A stretch of DNA of 64,000 bases from Cucumis sativus (lineage: Eukaryota; Streptophyta; Magnoliopsida; Cucurbitales; Cucurbitaceae). The stretch spans positions 3,596,001 through 3,660,000 of the forward strand of contig NC_026657.2 of NCBI RefSeq assembly GCF_000004075.3, in the 5' to 3' direction. The translations under genes were made by a program, and so were the position numbers. Position 1 is the first letter of the stretch, and every line of letters starts with the position of its first letter. Under the pieces are notes generated by a model. It saw nothing but the letters and a program-made list of their open reading frames with translations. It was not told the DNA's origin and ran no database searches. Positions 25,101 through 36,984 of the stretch are shown piece after piece.

Positions 25101-28100
25101 AAAGATTTTGTTTATTTTTCTCTTTCTAATTAGAGGATTGTTGTTTCATGGAGCAACAAAAATGATAAAAGATAATAAATCAATGAAAGATAACAAAATA
25201 AGGAGAAGAAAGAGAAAAAAATTAAAGTACATTATCAGAAACTATGAGCATAATTTGGTAAAAAAATTAGATTCAAAATTTAATTCAAATAAATTTTAAA
25301 TCAAATCTCACAGTTAAATTAATTTTTTAAAAGAAAATTCTTATATATTTAAAGTTTAAATACTTTAAAAAAAAATATTTGTTACAGATTTTTTAGATTA
25401 TTCAAGGATTCAAAAGTTATTTAATTTAATATTATATTTGATTTAATTTTTTTTATAAATTTATTCATTTTTTTTAGAAATTTATTTAACTTAAATTTAT
25501 AAGAAATAGTTTAGATTAGTTTTAAAATAAAATATTTGAAAGGTGAAAAACGAATAAAAGAAGAAAAATAAATAAAAGACATGAAATAATAATTTTTTAA
25601 AAAAAAATATGAGGACTAAATGTGTAAACTAATCACAATTAATATCTAACTAAAATTAATTTCGTAAATAAAATAAATTAAAAACAATATTCTTTTAAGA
25701 TTATTAAATTAATTACAATCAAATGACGTTTGATAAATAAAAGAATAATTTTTTCTAAAAAAATGAATTAATAAAACTATGGGGAGTTGAAAAAGGTAAG
25801 ATTACAACGAGTTGAAAAAGTAGGATTATGGAAAAAGAAGAGATAGGAAAAAGGAGTTATGATAAACATAAAACAAAGGGTTATGATAATCATTCCTCAA
25901 ACAAGGGTTAGATTACCATATCTCTAACCCCATAGTGATAGCCCTTCCTCAAACACTCTCTGATAGTCTGTGTGTTGATGAGAAGGACCCGAAGAAATTT
26001 GTTGAACAATGAAATTCTTTTTAATGTATAGATATGGAAGTATAGGAATTGAAGAGAGACTTGAGGTGGGTATGGTTTTTTTTTTTTTTTTTATAATACA
26101 AATCTTTTTATTTCTCCCTTGCTTTCTATATATATATAATAAATACCTATTCATTTGTAATTATTCATTGGGTTCATCTTCACTTTTTAACCTATAAAAA
26201 TTTATTATGTGTGTTGTTATGAGAAAGTCTAAAAAAATGGGATTGGAAAAAAGTAAAATGTTTACTTATGTAGATCATATGAAATGCAATACTAAAAGGA
26301 AACGAAAGATTGATATGCAAAAGGGGTGTCTATCACTCAAAATGAATTATTTGATATGTCTAATTAAGAGTTTGATTTTAGTTTATTTAATTAAAAGTAA
26401 TAAGATTTATTTTGATTTTCTCTTTTCCTCCCATGCATTCTTTAATTAAACCAATCTTCTCTTATTTAGATAAATAAATAAATAAAAACATTTTAAAACC
26501 ATTGGTGGTTTCTTTGCTTTGTAACTCTAAAATCTAATAGTTTTTTCTATGGACAAAAAACGGCTCTAAGGAAATTTGGTAGAATTAAGATAGAAAATAT
26601 TTCTATGTATGAACATTTATTGAAGTTAAGATCGAAGAGATTGAGATCCTTCTCAAAAGGTGTGGGTATTTCATTTTTTTTTTCATCTTTTATAAAACAA
26701 ATCTCTTTTTTTTCTCCCAATTATTGCTTTCTTATTTTCTATTTATGAAACAAAAAAACCCTACAATTATATAAATATATGAAATTTGAATACAAACAAA
26801 ATAAATTAGTCTAATATATTGCTATCAAATTCTTCTCAGCCATTTTTTTTCTCTTTTCCTTTTTTTTTTCTCTAAATTTTTATAATTTAGGATGATTTTT
26901 CTGATGCAATTCTCAAAATTCCCTTTACTATTTTTTTTATAAAGAAATTAATTAGGAGATAAAGTGGTTGTGATTTGAAATTAAGTTGTTAAAAGAAATT
27001 AATATTTTTCTGATGCTATCTCATCCTCTCATGCAATGTTTCTCTTTTCCTCTTTTATTCTCTAATTTCTCTTCCATTATGTTTTTCTTTTCTCTCGTTC
27101 TTTATAATTTTTGATGATTTTTCTAAGGTATAAAACACAATTTACCTTTTCTTTTTCCTTTTTCTTTTTTATATATATTTTTTATAAAGAAATTACTTAG
27201 AAGATAAAGTGGTTGTGATTTGAAAATTAAGTTGTCAAGGAATTGTGTTTATGTTTTCAATTAAGTAAGTAAATTAAAGTTTAAACAAAGTTGTTCCATT
27301 TAGTTACATTTTAGTAGTTAGGATATTGATTTTATAAAGATATATACATATGAAGTAAAACACAATAGACAAATTGGATTACAATAGTTAACTCTCTTTC
27401 TTCTATTGTATACAGGAATTGAAAGAGAGACTTAAAAGGGTGGGTGGATTTCTTTTTGTTGAAAACAAATCTCTTTATTTCTTTCTTATTAAATGAAGAA
27501 AGAAAATGTGATTGGAGAAAAGTAAAATGTTTACACATGTAGATCATGTAGAATGCAATACTAAAAAGAGGAAACAAGTGGTTGATATGCAAAAGGTGTT
27601 TCTGTCAATTAATTAAAGTGAATCAGAGCTCACTGCATCTCTATAATTAGTTTTTGACATGTGTAATTAACTGTTTGTTTTTAATTTGTTTAATTAGAAA
27701 TATATACAAAAGTCAAAATAAGTTTCTCTTATATATATATATAATTTCATGGAAATATAAAATTGCAATTGAAAAGGTTGGATTACATTTTCTATCTTCT
27801 TTGTCCAACATCGTCTACCATTGCTGCTTTTCTTTGCTTTGTAACTCTTAATTCTCCTAGTTTTTTCTATTGGCCAAAAAGAGCACTAAGGAAATTAGAA
27901 TTAAGATTGAAAACATTTTGTTTGATCATACATATCCACATATGTTCTCTCATTCTTCTTCTTCTCTTTTATGATCATTTACATCAGATTTCTTTTCACT
28001 TTCTCTTTTCCCTCCTTCATTCTTTAAAACCAATCTTTTCTAATCGACAATTTTAGGATTACAATTCCTATCTTCTTCTTTCTTGAATATCTTTACTTGA

Positions 28101-28941
28101 TTGGTTTCTTTCCTGTGTAACTATCTAAATTGTAGGTTTTTTTTTTGTTGACAAAAAGGGTTCCATGGAAATTAAATTTGTTGAATTAATTTCTATTTAT
28201 AGACATTTTAGTTGAGATTGAAAAGATGAGATAGCTATAATTTTACTTTTCTTTTTTCTTTATGAAACAAATAATCTCTTAATTTTGAATACAAACAATC
28301 TCAATTATGTTATTAAGGAAATTGTATTGTTCACAATACCTTGTTATGACTCATGAAAGAAGATTTTAGGAGTGAAGAAAAGTAAAATGTTTACACATGT
28401 AAACCATGTAAAATACTGAGTCTTTTTCTTTCTTTAAAGTGAAAGTGTGTCAGAACTATAATTAAATATCTTACTTTTTTTATTTAATTTAAAATTCAAA
28501 ATTCAAATAGTCTAATATATTGCTGTCAAATTCTTCACACCATTTTTTTCTCTTTTCCTTTTTTTTCTCACTAATCCTTTATAATTTAGGATGATTTTTT
28601 AATGTAGAGAGTATCAATTCTCAAAATTTTCTTTAATATTTTTTTATAAAGAAATTAATTAGGATATAAAGTGGCTGTGATTTGAAAATTAAGTTGTTAA
28701 GAAATTGTGTTTATAATTTCAATTAGTGAAGTAAATTAAAGTTTAAACAAACTAGTTCTATTTCCTTTCATTTGAGTAGTTAGCATTTTGATTTCATAAT
28801 ATATATAGACTGTATGTTGATGAAAAGGGGCAATCAAATTTTTTGTATGTATAGACATGAAGGAAGGAAATGAATATGGATATTTTTATGTATATGTTAT
28901 CTTGATGAATCTGAATTTGAAGTACTTGTGTCGTTATTCAG
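22172..28941. repeat. Array spacer between LEC1 copies 2 and 3
   Basis: It begins with the LEC1 3' flank shared by all copies, including AATAAA at 22225-22230, followed by diverged monomers. The landmark word occurs near 26254, 27516 and 28380, with weaker forms near 23.14 and 23.79 kb. Between about 24.68 and 25.96 kb the monomer words disappear. No gene is recognisable. Confidence 0.75.
24680..25960. other. Non-monomer island inside the array (block A)
   Basis: About 1.3 kb in which none of the array landmark words occurs. It is very AT-rich, with frequent TAAATT and AAAAAA words. Its counterpart lies at about 40.38-41.61 kb. The boundary near 25.93 kb returns to the monomer word TGTGTGTTGATGA. 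It could be original single-copy DNA or an old insertion copied with the block. I see no coding potential. Confidence 0.55.
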
Positions 28942-29576
28942 GACTGAACACGATGCTGACCCCAAACAACCCAACCTCCATCAACAGCAATCCAAACACC
29001 AATCAGCATCTCTCGAACGGAGGAACCTCCATTGGCAACTCCTCAGCTACCAGCCCCCTCTCGGTCGCCGCCACTGCCAACAATAATGAGCAAAACCAAC
29101 AATGCATGGTGCGAGAACAAGACCAATACATGCCGATGGCTAATGTGATACGAATCATGAAGCGGATTTTACCCTCTCATGCAAAAATATCCGACGACAC
29201 CAAAGAGACCATCCAAGAATGTGTGTCGGAGTACATTAGCTTCATCACTAGCGAGGCGAACGAACGATGCCACCGGGAGCAACGCAAGACGGTGACTGCA
29301 GAGGATGTTCTTTGGGCTATGGGGAAGTTAGGTTTTGACAACTACATAGAACCGCTAACTGTTTTCCTTAACCGCTATCGTGAGTCGGAGAGTATTCGTA
29401 CTGAACCAATGTTGAGGCGCAATGTGGATTATGGGGCACAAGTGGGGATGATATCACCGTATGGGCAGGCGTTTCAGATAGGGCAAGTCCCTGCAGGGAT
29501 GTTTGATGCAATGGGTGGATACTATGGTGGAGGAGGGAGCGGTGGGCCGAGCGCAGGGAACAACAGCCAGCTTTGA
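28942..29576 (+). CDS. LEC1 exon-2 copy (copy 3), open frame extended upstream
   Basis: Exon-2 equivalent of 635 bases, six shorter than copies 1, 2 and 4 because the two codons DR are missing (ESESIRTEP). It is preceded by TTATTCAG. The B domain is open, with [10 protein letters not shown] intact. CHREQRKT replaces CQREQRKT, and GFDNYIEP replaces GFDDYIEP; Arabidopsis LEC1 also has N here, so that change is tolerated. The internal start Met Met became Thr Met (LNTMLTP). The frame stays open back to an ATG at 28857, through the acceptor into former intron and monomer sequence. That would give a 239 aa protein with the new N-terminus [21 protein letters not shown] see no promoter. Functional status is unknown. 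Confidence 0.55.
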
Positions 29577-32248
29577 TATGAGTTTGAAGTAGGGATGTAC
29601 TAATTTGAAATGAAATGCTACATATAATGAATAAATATGGTGAAAAGGTTCAAAAATGGTTTGTGTAGCTGCATGTAAGATAGTCTTTTGCCAACTTCCT
29701 TCACTCACTTTTTAATTTTTTGTAATTTCAAGAAACTCTCTCGTATCATGAGAACATGTAAATTTTATCTAGGTAGATGGAATGTCTTAACTTTCTTTTT
29801 CATTCATTATTATATACTTCATCTCTAATTAACCGAACCAAAGAAATAAATATAAACGATTAAGAATATGTATAACATGTGTACGTTTGATAAAAAAAAT
29901 AGAGAGAAAACTACTTTTTTTATTGTAATTTCTATTCTTTTTTTTCTTCTTTGTATAAAAACAATATTCTCTTTATAGAAATTAATGCTTACATACCGAT
30001 GTAAAATTTGGAACAGAAAATAAATCAAAAGAGAAAATAAATTGAAGTGAAAGAGTGGTGAATATGATTTTGGAAAAAATTTCTATGTATTAATAGAGAA
30101 AGTGTGGTTGATATGTAAAAGAAGATTACTCTAAAAAAAGAAAGTAGCTACGGAACTACTATTTCTTCTCGTTTGAGTAGTTAAGATATTTCTCTTTTCG
30201 GTATAAACTAATCTCCTCTTATTTAGGATGATTTTATAAAGATATATAAATTAAATTTCAATACCCAAATTGGATTACAGAGAGTAACTTGTTTTGTAAT
30301 TCTTAGAGTATCTTGTTTTGTAATTCTTATAGTTTGTGTTGATGAATAGAGTCAAGGAAATTTGTTGAATAATGAGAAGAAATTCTGTGTAGACATATCA
30401 ACGGTAGGAATTGATCATCAAAACATTAGACTTAAAAGGTGGGTATTGATTTTTATTTTCTTTTATAAAACAAATCTCTTTCATTCTTTCTCCCCATTTC
30501 CCTCTTATAGAAAACAAATAGTGTTTAGGATAAATACATTATATATATATATAAATGATTTGAATGGAAACAAAGTTTAACCTACCTAATTAAAAGGGAT
30601 AGTTGTGTTCTTCACTTTTAACATTCAAGATCTTGTTATCACAGTGATAAGTGAATGAAAATGAAGAAAAGTAAAATGCGTTCACAATGTGCAAAAGATG
30701 ATCGGTCAGTCTCTTAAAATTGAATAGGATGTAGATGGCCTCAACCAACTAGATATAACTATATGATTAGAAGATGATATGTGTAATTAAGTATTTATTT
30801 TTAGTTTATTTAATTAAAAATAAAAAATTCAATAATAATCAACATATACGATATATGCACATATATTATCTCGTTATTCTTCTCTTTTTTATGATCATAT
30901 ACATGATTTCTTTTAAGTTTCTTTTTTCCTCCTTCATTCTTTAAAACCAATATTCTCTTATATAAGATATATAATTTCAAATCGAGAGTACAATTCCTAT
31001 TTTCTTTGTTGAATATCCATGATTACATTGGTGGTTTCTTTTCTTTTTTGTAAGGTTTCTTTTTTTTTCTTTTGAGAAAAAGGGTTTTCTACCGAAATTT
31101 GTTGAATTAATTTCTATCTATAGACATTGTAGTTGAGATTGAAGAGATGGGATCACTTTAAAAGTAGGTATAACTTTAATTTTCTTTTTCGTTTATGAAA
31201 CAAATTTTCTATGTGAATAATACACAAAGATATGAATTTTGAATACAAACCAATGTCAATTATGTGATGTAGAGAAATTGTTGTATTATCCATATCTTAT
31301 TGTTTGTGTTGTCACTACTGATAAGAGAAAGATGATAAGAGAAAGATTACATGAACAGACATTATTGAGGGTTGGAGAAAAAATAAAAAACTTACACATG
31401 TAAACCATGTAATACTGAAGTCTTTTTCTTCCTTAAAAGTGTGACAATTTTTTTATTATTTCTACTGTCTAGACATGTGTATAATAATTAAGTATCTTAC
31501 TTTTATTTTATTTAATTAAAAATCCAAAGTAAAAATAGTATAATGCATTGCTATCACATTCCTCTCACCATTTTTCTCCTCTCCTCTTTTATTCTCTAAT
31601 TTCTCCTCCCTTTATAGTTTTCTCATTCCTTACAATTTAATTTAGGATGATCTTTCTAAGGTATAAAACATAATTTACCTTTTCTTTTTCTTTTATATAG
31701 TTTTATAAAGGATTTAATTTAGGAGATAAAGGTGGTTGTGATTTGAAAATTAAGTTGTTAAGAAATTGCACTTATGTTTTTAATTTAAATTAAAGTTTAA
31801 ACAAAGTTGTTGGTTCCATTTTAGTTGTTAGGATATTGATTTCATAAATATATATAAATTAAAATACAATAGTTAACTCCCTTTCTTATAGTGTAATTCT
31901 TATAATTTGTGTGTGCAAAGGAAATTTGTTGAACAGTCAGAAAATCTCTTTATTTATCTCTTATTAAATGTGATCAGTTATTTACTTTTAAGTTTCAAGA
32001 TTTTACTGTGTGTTGTCTTTCTCATAAAAATGTGATTGGAGAAAAGTAAAATGTTTACACATGTAGATCATGTAGAATGCAATACTAAAAATAGAAAACA
32101 AGAGATTTAAATGCAAAAGATGTTTCATTAATTAATTAAAATGAATCAGAACTATCTACGTCTCTATAATTAGTTTTTGACACGTGTAATTAACTTTTTG
32201 TTTTTAATTTATTTAATTATAATATATACAAAAGTCAAAATAGGTTTC

Positions 32249-32253
<5 letters not shown>

Positions 32254-32283
<30 letters not shown>
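32254..32283. repeat. (AT)n microsatellite
   Basis: Fifteen TA units inside an array monomer. Confidence 0.9.
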
Positions 32284-32287
<4 letters not shown>

Positions 32288-35200
32288 CATGGAAATATAA
32301 AATTGCAATTGAAAAGGTTGGATTACATTTGCTATATTCTCTCATTCTTCTTCTTATCTTTTATGTGTTCATATACATTATTTCTTTTGAGTTTCTCCTT
32401 TCCTCCATTCTTTAAAACCAATCTTCTTTAATCTGGGTATATAATTTCAAATATATATATAAAATTTCAAATCGACAAACTTAGGATTACAATTCCTATC
32501 TTCTTTGTTGAATATCTTTAATTGGTTGGTTTCTTTGGTGTGTAACTATCTAAATTATAGGTTTTGATTTCTATTTATAGACACTAAAGCTCAAATGGAA
32601 GAGATGAGATAGCTTCAAACTGTGGGTATAATTTTATTTTGGTTTGTTTTTTGTTTATGAAACAAATCTATGTGAATAATACATAAATATATGAATTTTG
32701 AATACAAACAAGGTTCATACATTGTCAATTATGTTATCTAGGGAAATTGTTGTGTTTACACTATCTTGTTGTTTGTGTTGTTAAATGATACTATTGAGAG
32801 TTGGAAAAAAGTAAAATGTTTACACACGTAAAATACTACTATTCTTTTTCTTTTTTAAAAGTTTTTTAAAAGTGTATCAGAGATAGATTTCTACTATCCA
32901 AATACGTTTTAATTAATTATTTTACAATTTTATTTAATTAAAAATTAACAATTCAAATAGTCTAATATATTGCTATCAAATTCTTCTCGTGCATTTTTTT
33001 CTCTTTTCTTTTTCTCTTTCTTATTCTTTATAATTTAGGATGATTTCTTTTTTCACTTTTTTTTTTTTTTTCTTATTCTTTATAACTTAGGATGGTTTCT
33101 TTTACGATTGACAAATTGTAAAAAAATTAAAATACAATTGAAAAATTGGAATACAATAATTAACTCCTTTTTTATAACAATTATGTTGATGAAAAGGGTC
33201 AAGGAAATTTGTTGAACAATGAGAAATTTTTCTATGTATAGACATTAAGTAGGAAGGAAAGAGAGACTTAAAAAAAAGGTGGGGGATTTATTTTTCTTTT
33301 ATAAAACAATTCTCTCTTTTTTTCTCTCTTATTATTTTTATTTTATATATAAAAAATTAATCTTTAGGATAAATACTATTGATATTAATATTTGAATAAA
33401 AAGAAAGTTACCATTATAATTAAAGTCAGAGTTCTCCATATATATAATTAATTATTTAAGTTTATTTAGTTAGAAATATATACAAAATTCAAATAACTCA
33501 TTCTTCTTTTTTATACGTATGATTTCTTTTGATGTAATCTTTTCCTCCTTCATTCTTTTGATGTAATCTTTTTTATACGTATATTCTCTCATTACTCTTC
33601 TATTTTACGATCATACGTCAAATTTCATTTATATAGACATTGAAGAGATGAGATCACTTCAAGAGTAGTTTTAATTTTAATTTACCTTTTCGTTTATAAA
33701 ACAAATCTTCTCTATAAATAAGATATGAAATACAAACAATTATGTTATCTAGAGAAATTGTTGTGGTTTTTCCATTTTATTAATTATTTGTGAGGTCATG
33801 ACTCATGAGATAAGATTTCATGAATAAAAGTAGAATGTTTACACATGTAAACCATGCAAAATATTGAGTTTTTTTATTTTTTCGAGGTATGTTAAACTAT
33901 CTAGACATACATATCTAAATAAATATTTTATCTTTAGTTTATTTAATTAATAATCCAAAATTCAAATAGGCTTAACATATTTCTATTACTTTTTTCTCTT
34001 TCTTCTTTTATTCTCTATTCTTCTTCTCCTATATGGTTTTTTTCTCTCGTTCTTTTTAATTTAGGACGATTTTTCTAACGTATAAAACATCAATTCTCAA
34101 ATTGGATTTACGTTTTTTTTTTGTTTTTTTTTATATAAAGAAATTAATTAGGAGATAAAGTGTTGTGATTTGAAATATAAGTGGTTAAGAAATTGTGTTT
34201 ATGTTTATGTTTTCAATTAATTAATTAAGTAAACTAAAGTTTAAACAAACTAGTTCTATTTTGTTCCATCTTAGTAGGTAGAATATTGATTTCATGAAGA
34301 TATATAAACTAAAATTCAACTGACAAATTGGATTACAATAATTCCCTTCTTCTTTTGTAATTATTACAGATTTTTTTTTCTTTTTATAAAACAAATTTCT
34401 TTATTTTTCCCTTATTGTGTTTTTTTTTTTTTGACAAAATGGGTTCTATGAAAATTTGTTGAATTAATTTCTATCCATAGACATTGTAGTTGAGCTTGAA
34501 GAGATGAGATTGCTTTAAAAGTGGGTATAATTTTAGTTTTTTTCGTTTATAAAACAAATCTTCTCTATGAATAATACGTAAAGATATGAATTTTGAATAC
34601 AAAACAATGTCAATTATGTTATCTAGAGAATTTGGTGTGTTCTCCCTATTATTGTTTGTGATATTATAACTCATAAGAGAAGAATCCATGAATCGACATT
34701 ATTGAGGTTGAAGAAAAGTAAAATGTTTACCCATGTGATACTGTTTTTAATGTCTAGACGCACTTTTAGTTTATTTAATTAATAATCTAAAATTCAAATT
34801 GTATAACATATTGATATCACATTCTTCTCATGCAATTTTTTTCTTTTCCTCTTTTATTCTCTATTTTCTCCTTCCATTATGGCTTTTTTTTCTCTCATTC
34901 TTTACAATTTAGAATGATTTTTCTAAGGTACAAATTTACCTTTTTCTTTTTCTTTAATATAGTTAGGAGATAAAGTGGTTATAATTTGAAAATTGAGTTG
35001 TTAAGGAATTGTTTTTATGTTTTCAATTAAGCAAGTAAACTCAAAGTTTTTCACATCTTAGTAGTTAGATATTGATTTTGTAAAGATATATATGAATTAA
35101 AATACAATAGACAAATTGAATTACTATAATTAACTCCCTTTCTTCTTTTGTATTTCTTATAATTTGCGTAAATTTGTTGAAGGATGAGAAAATTTTCTAT

Positions 35201-35320
35201 ATATACAGACATCAAGGTATAGAAATTGAAAGAGAGACTTAAATGGGTGACTGTCGATTTTTTGTCTTTCAAAAAATAAATATCTTTATTTCTCTCTTAT
35301 TTTTTATTTTATGAATAAAG

Positions 35321-35424
35321 AATAATCTTTGAATAAGTATATATTAATATTATAGAATAATCTTTGAATAAGTATATATTAATATTATAGAATAATCTTT
35401 GAATAAGTATATATTAATATTAGT
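35321..35424 (+). repeat. Three tandem copies of a 35-bp unit
   Basis: Units start at 35321, 35356 and 35391, each beginning AATAATCTTTGAATAAGT. The last is slightly shortened. The matching place in block A (about 20.63 kb) has only one copy. Confidence 0.9.
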
Positions 35425-35489
35425 ATTTGAATGGAAGCAAAATTACCATTATACTGTGTTGTCAAGAGAAGGAAAATGAGAAGGAAAAT

Positions 35490-35552
35490 GAGATTGGAGA
35501 AAAGTAAAATGAGATTGGAGAAAAGTAAAATGAGATTAGAGAAAAGTAAAAT
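35490..35552 (+). repeat. Three tandem copies of a 21-bp unit
   Basis: Units at 35490, 35511 and 35532, of the form GAGATTGGAGAAAAGTAAAA plus T. The third has one substitution. The unit includes part of the array landmark word, which continues into ATGTTTACACATG after the last copy. Block A has a single copy. Confidence 0.9.
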
Positions 35553-36343
35553 GTTTACACATGTCAATCATGTAGAATGCAATACTAAAAAGAGAAAACA
35601 GAGAAAAGTAAAATGTTTACACATGTAGATCATGTAGAATGCAATACTAGAAAGAGAAAACAAGTGGTTGATATGCAAAATGTGTGTCTGTCACTTAATT
35701 AAAGTGAATCAGACTCTGCATTTCTATAATTAGATTTTGACATGGGTAATTAACCGTTTGTTTTTAGTTTGTTTAATTAGAAATATATACAAAATTCAAA
35801 TAACTCATTCTTCTCTCTTTTGTATGTACGATTTCTTTTGATTTTCTCTTTTCATCCCATTCTTTGAAATCAATCTTCTCTTTTATATATATAATTGCTA
35901 TGTTCTCTCATTCTTCTTCTTCTCTCTTTTATGATCACATACATGATTTCTTTTGAGTTTCTCCTTTCCTCCTTCGTTCTTTAAAACCAATCTTCTCTAT
36001 TCTGGGTTATATAATTTCAAATATATATATAAAATTTCAAATCGACAAACTTAGGATTACAATTCCTACGTTCTTTGTTGAATATTTTTAATTGGTTGGT
36101 TTCTTTGCTTTGTAAATATCTAAATTATAGGTTTTTTTTTCTGACAAAAAGGGTTCCATGGAAATTTGTTGAATTAATTTCTACAACAATTGTGTGTTTA
36201 TGAAAAGGGCTCAAGGAAATTTGTTGAACAATGAGAAATTTTCCTATGTATAGACATCAAGGTAGGAAATGAATATGGATATTTCTATGTATATGTTCTC
36301 TTGATGAATCTGTATATATATTTGAAGTATTTGTGTTATTCAG

Positions 36344-36984
36344 GACTGAACATGATGCTGACCCCAAACAACCCAACCTCCATCAACAACAATCCAAACA
36401 CCAATCACCATCTCTCGGACGGAGGAACCTCCATTGGCAACTCCTCAGCTACCAGCCCCCTCTCGGTCGCCGCCACTGCTAGCAATAATCAGCAAAACCA
36501 ACAATGCTTGGTGCGAGAACAAGACCAATACATGCCGATGGCTAATGTGATACGAATCATGAAGCGCATTTTACCCTCCCATGCAAAAATATCCGACGAC
36601 ACCAAAGAGACCATCCAAGAATGTGTGTCGGAGTACATTAGCTTCATCACTAGCGAGGCGAACGAACGATGCCAACGGGAGCAACGCAAGACGGTGACTG
36701 CAGAGGATGTCCTTTGGGCTATGGGGAAGTTAGGTTTCGACGACTACATAGAACCGCTCACTGTTTTCCTTAACCGCTATCGTGAGTCAGAGAGTGACCG
36801 AATTCGCACTGAACCAATGTGGAGGCGCAATGTAGATTATGGGCCACAAGTGGGGATGATATCACCGTACGGGCAGGGGTTTCAGATAGGGCACGTCCCT
36901 GCAGGGATGTTCGATGCAATGGGTGGATACTATGGTGGAGGAGGGAGCGGTGGGCCGAGTGCAGGGAACAACAGCCAGCTTTGA
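36344..36984 (+). CDS. LEC1 exon-2 copy (copy 4), open frame, no exon 1
   Basis: This exon-2 equivalent of 641 bases is the sister of copy 2, with acceptor TTATTCAG immediately before it. The B domain is open and carries [26 protein letters not shown] and GFDDYIEP. Differences from copy 2 include P for Q near the start (NNPTS), ASNNQQNQ for ANNNEQNQ, W for L in EPMWRRN, and PAGM for PAVM. An ATG at 36304 lies in frame upstream and would add a short tail beginning [10 protein letters not shown], read from former intron 1. The internal ATG at 36352 would give 210 aa. As with copies 2 and 3, exon 1 and the promoter are absent. The open frame after a recent duplication does not by itself show function. 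Confidence 0.6.

Larger units (their letters stand above)
16550..28941. repeat. Segmental duplication block A (carries LEC1 copies 2 and 3)
   Basis: Long stretches match block B (about 31.38-46.97 kb) in the same order and orientation. About 300 bases around 19740-20040 match 34435-34740 almost base for base, and both encode the same meaningless 72-codon minus-strand frame. 24.68-25.96 kb matches 40.38-41.61 kb. 27.0-28.9 kb matches 45.1-46.9 kb. The offset grows from about 14.7 to about 18.1 kb because block B holds roughly 2.5 kb (about 42.6-45.1 kb) with no counterpart at this place in block A. Outer borders are approximate. Confidence 0.75.
29577..36275. repeat. Array spacer between LEC1 copies 3 and 4
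   Basis: The shared LEC1 3' flank is followed by monomers with the landmark word near 32046, 32810, 33834, 34716, 35545 and 35606. From about 31.38 kb on it is the block B counterpart of 16.55 kb onward. No gene is recognisable. Confidence 0.75.
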
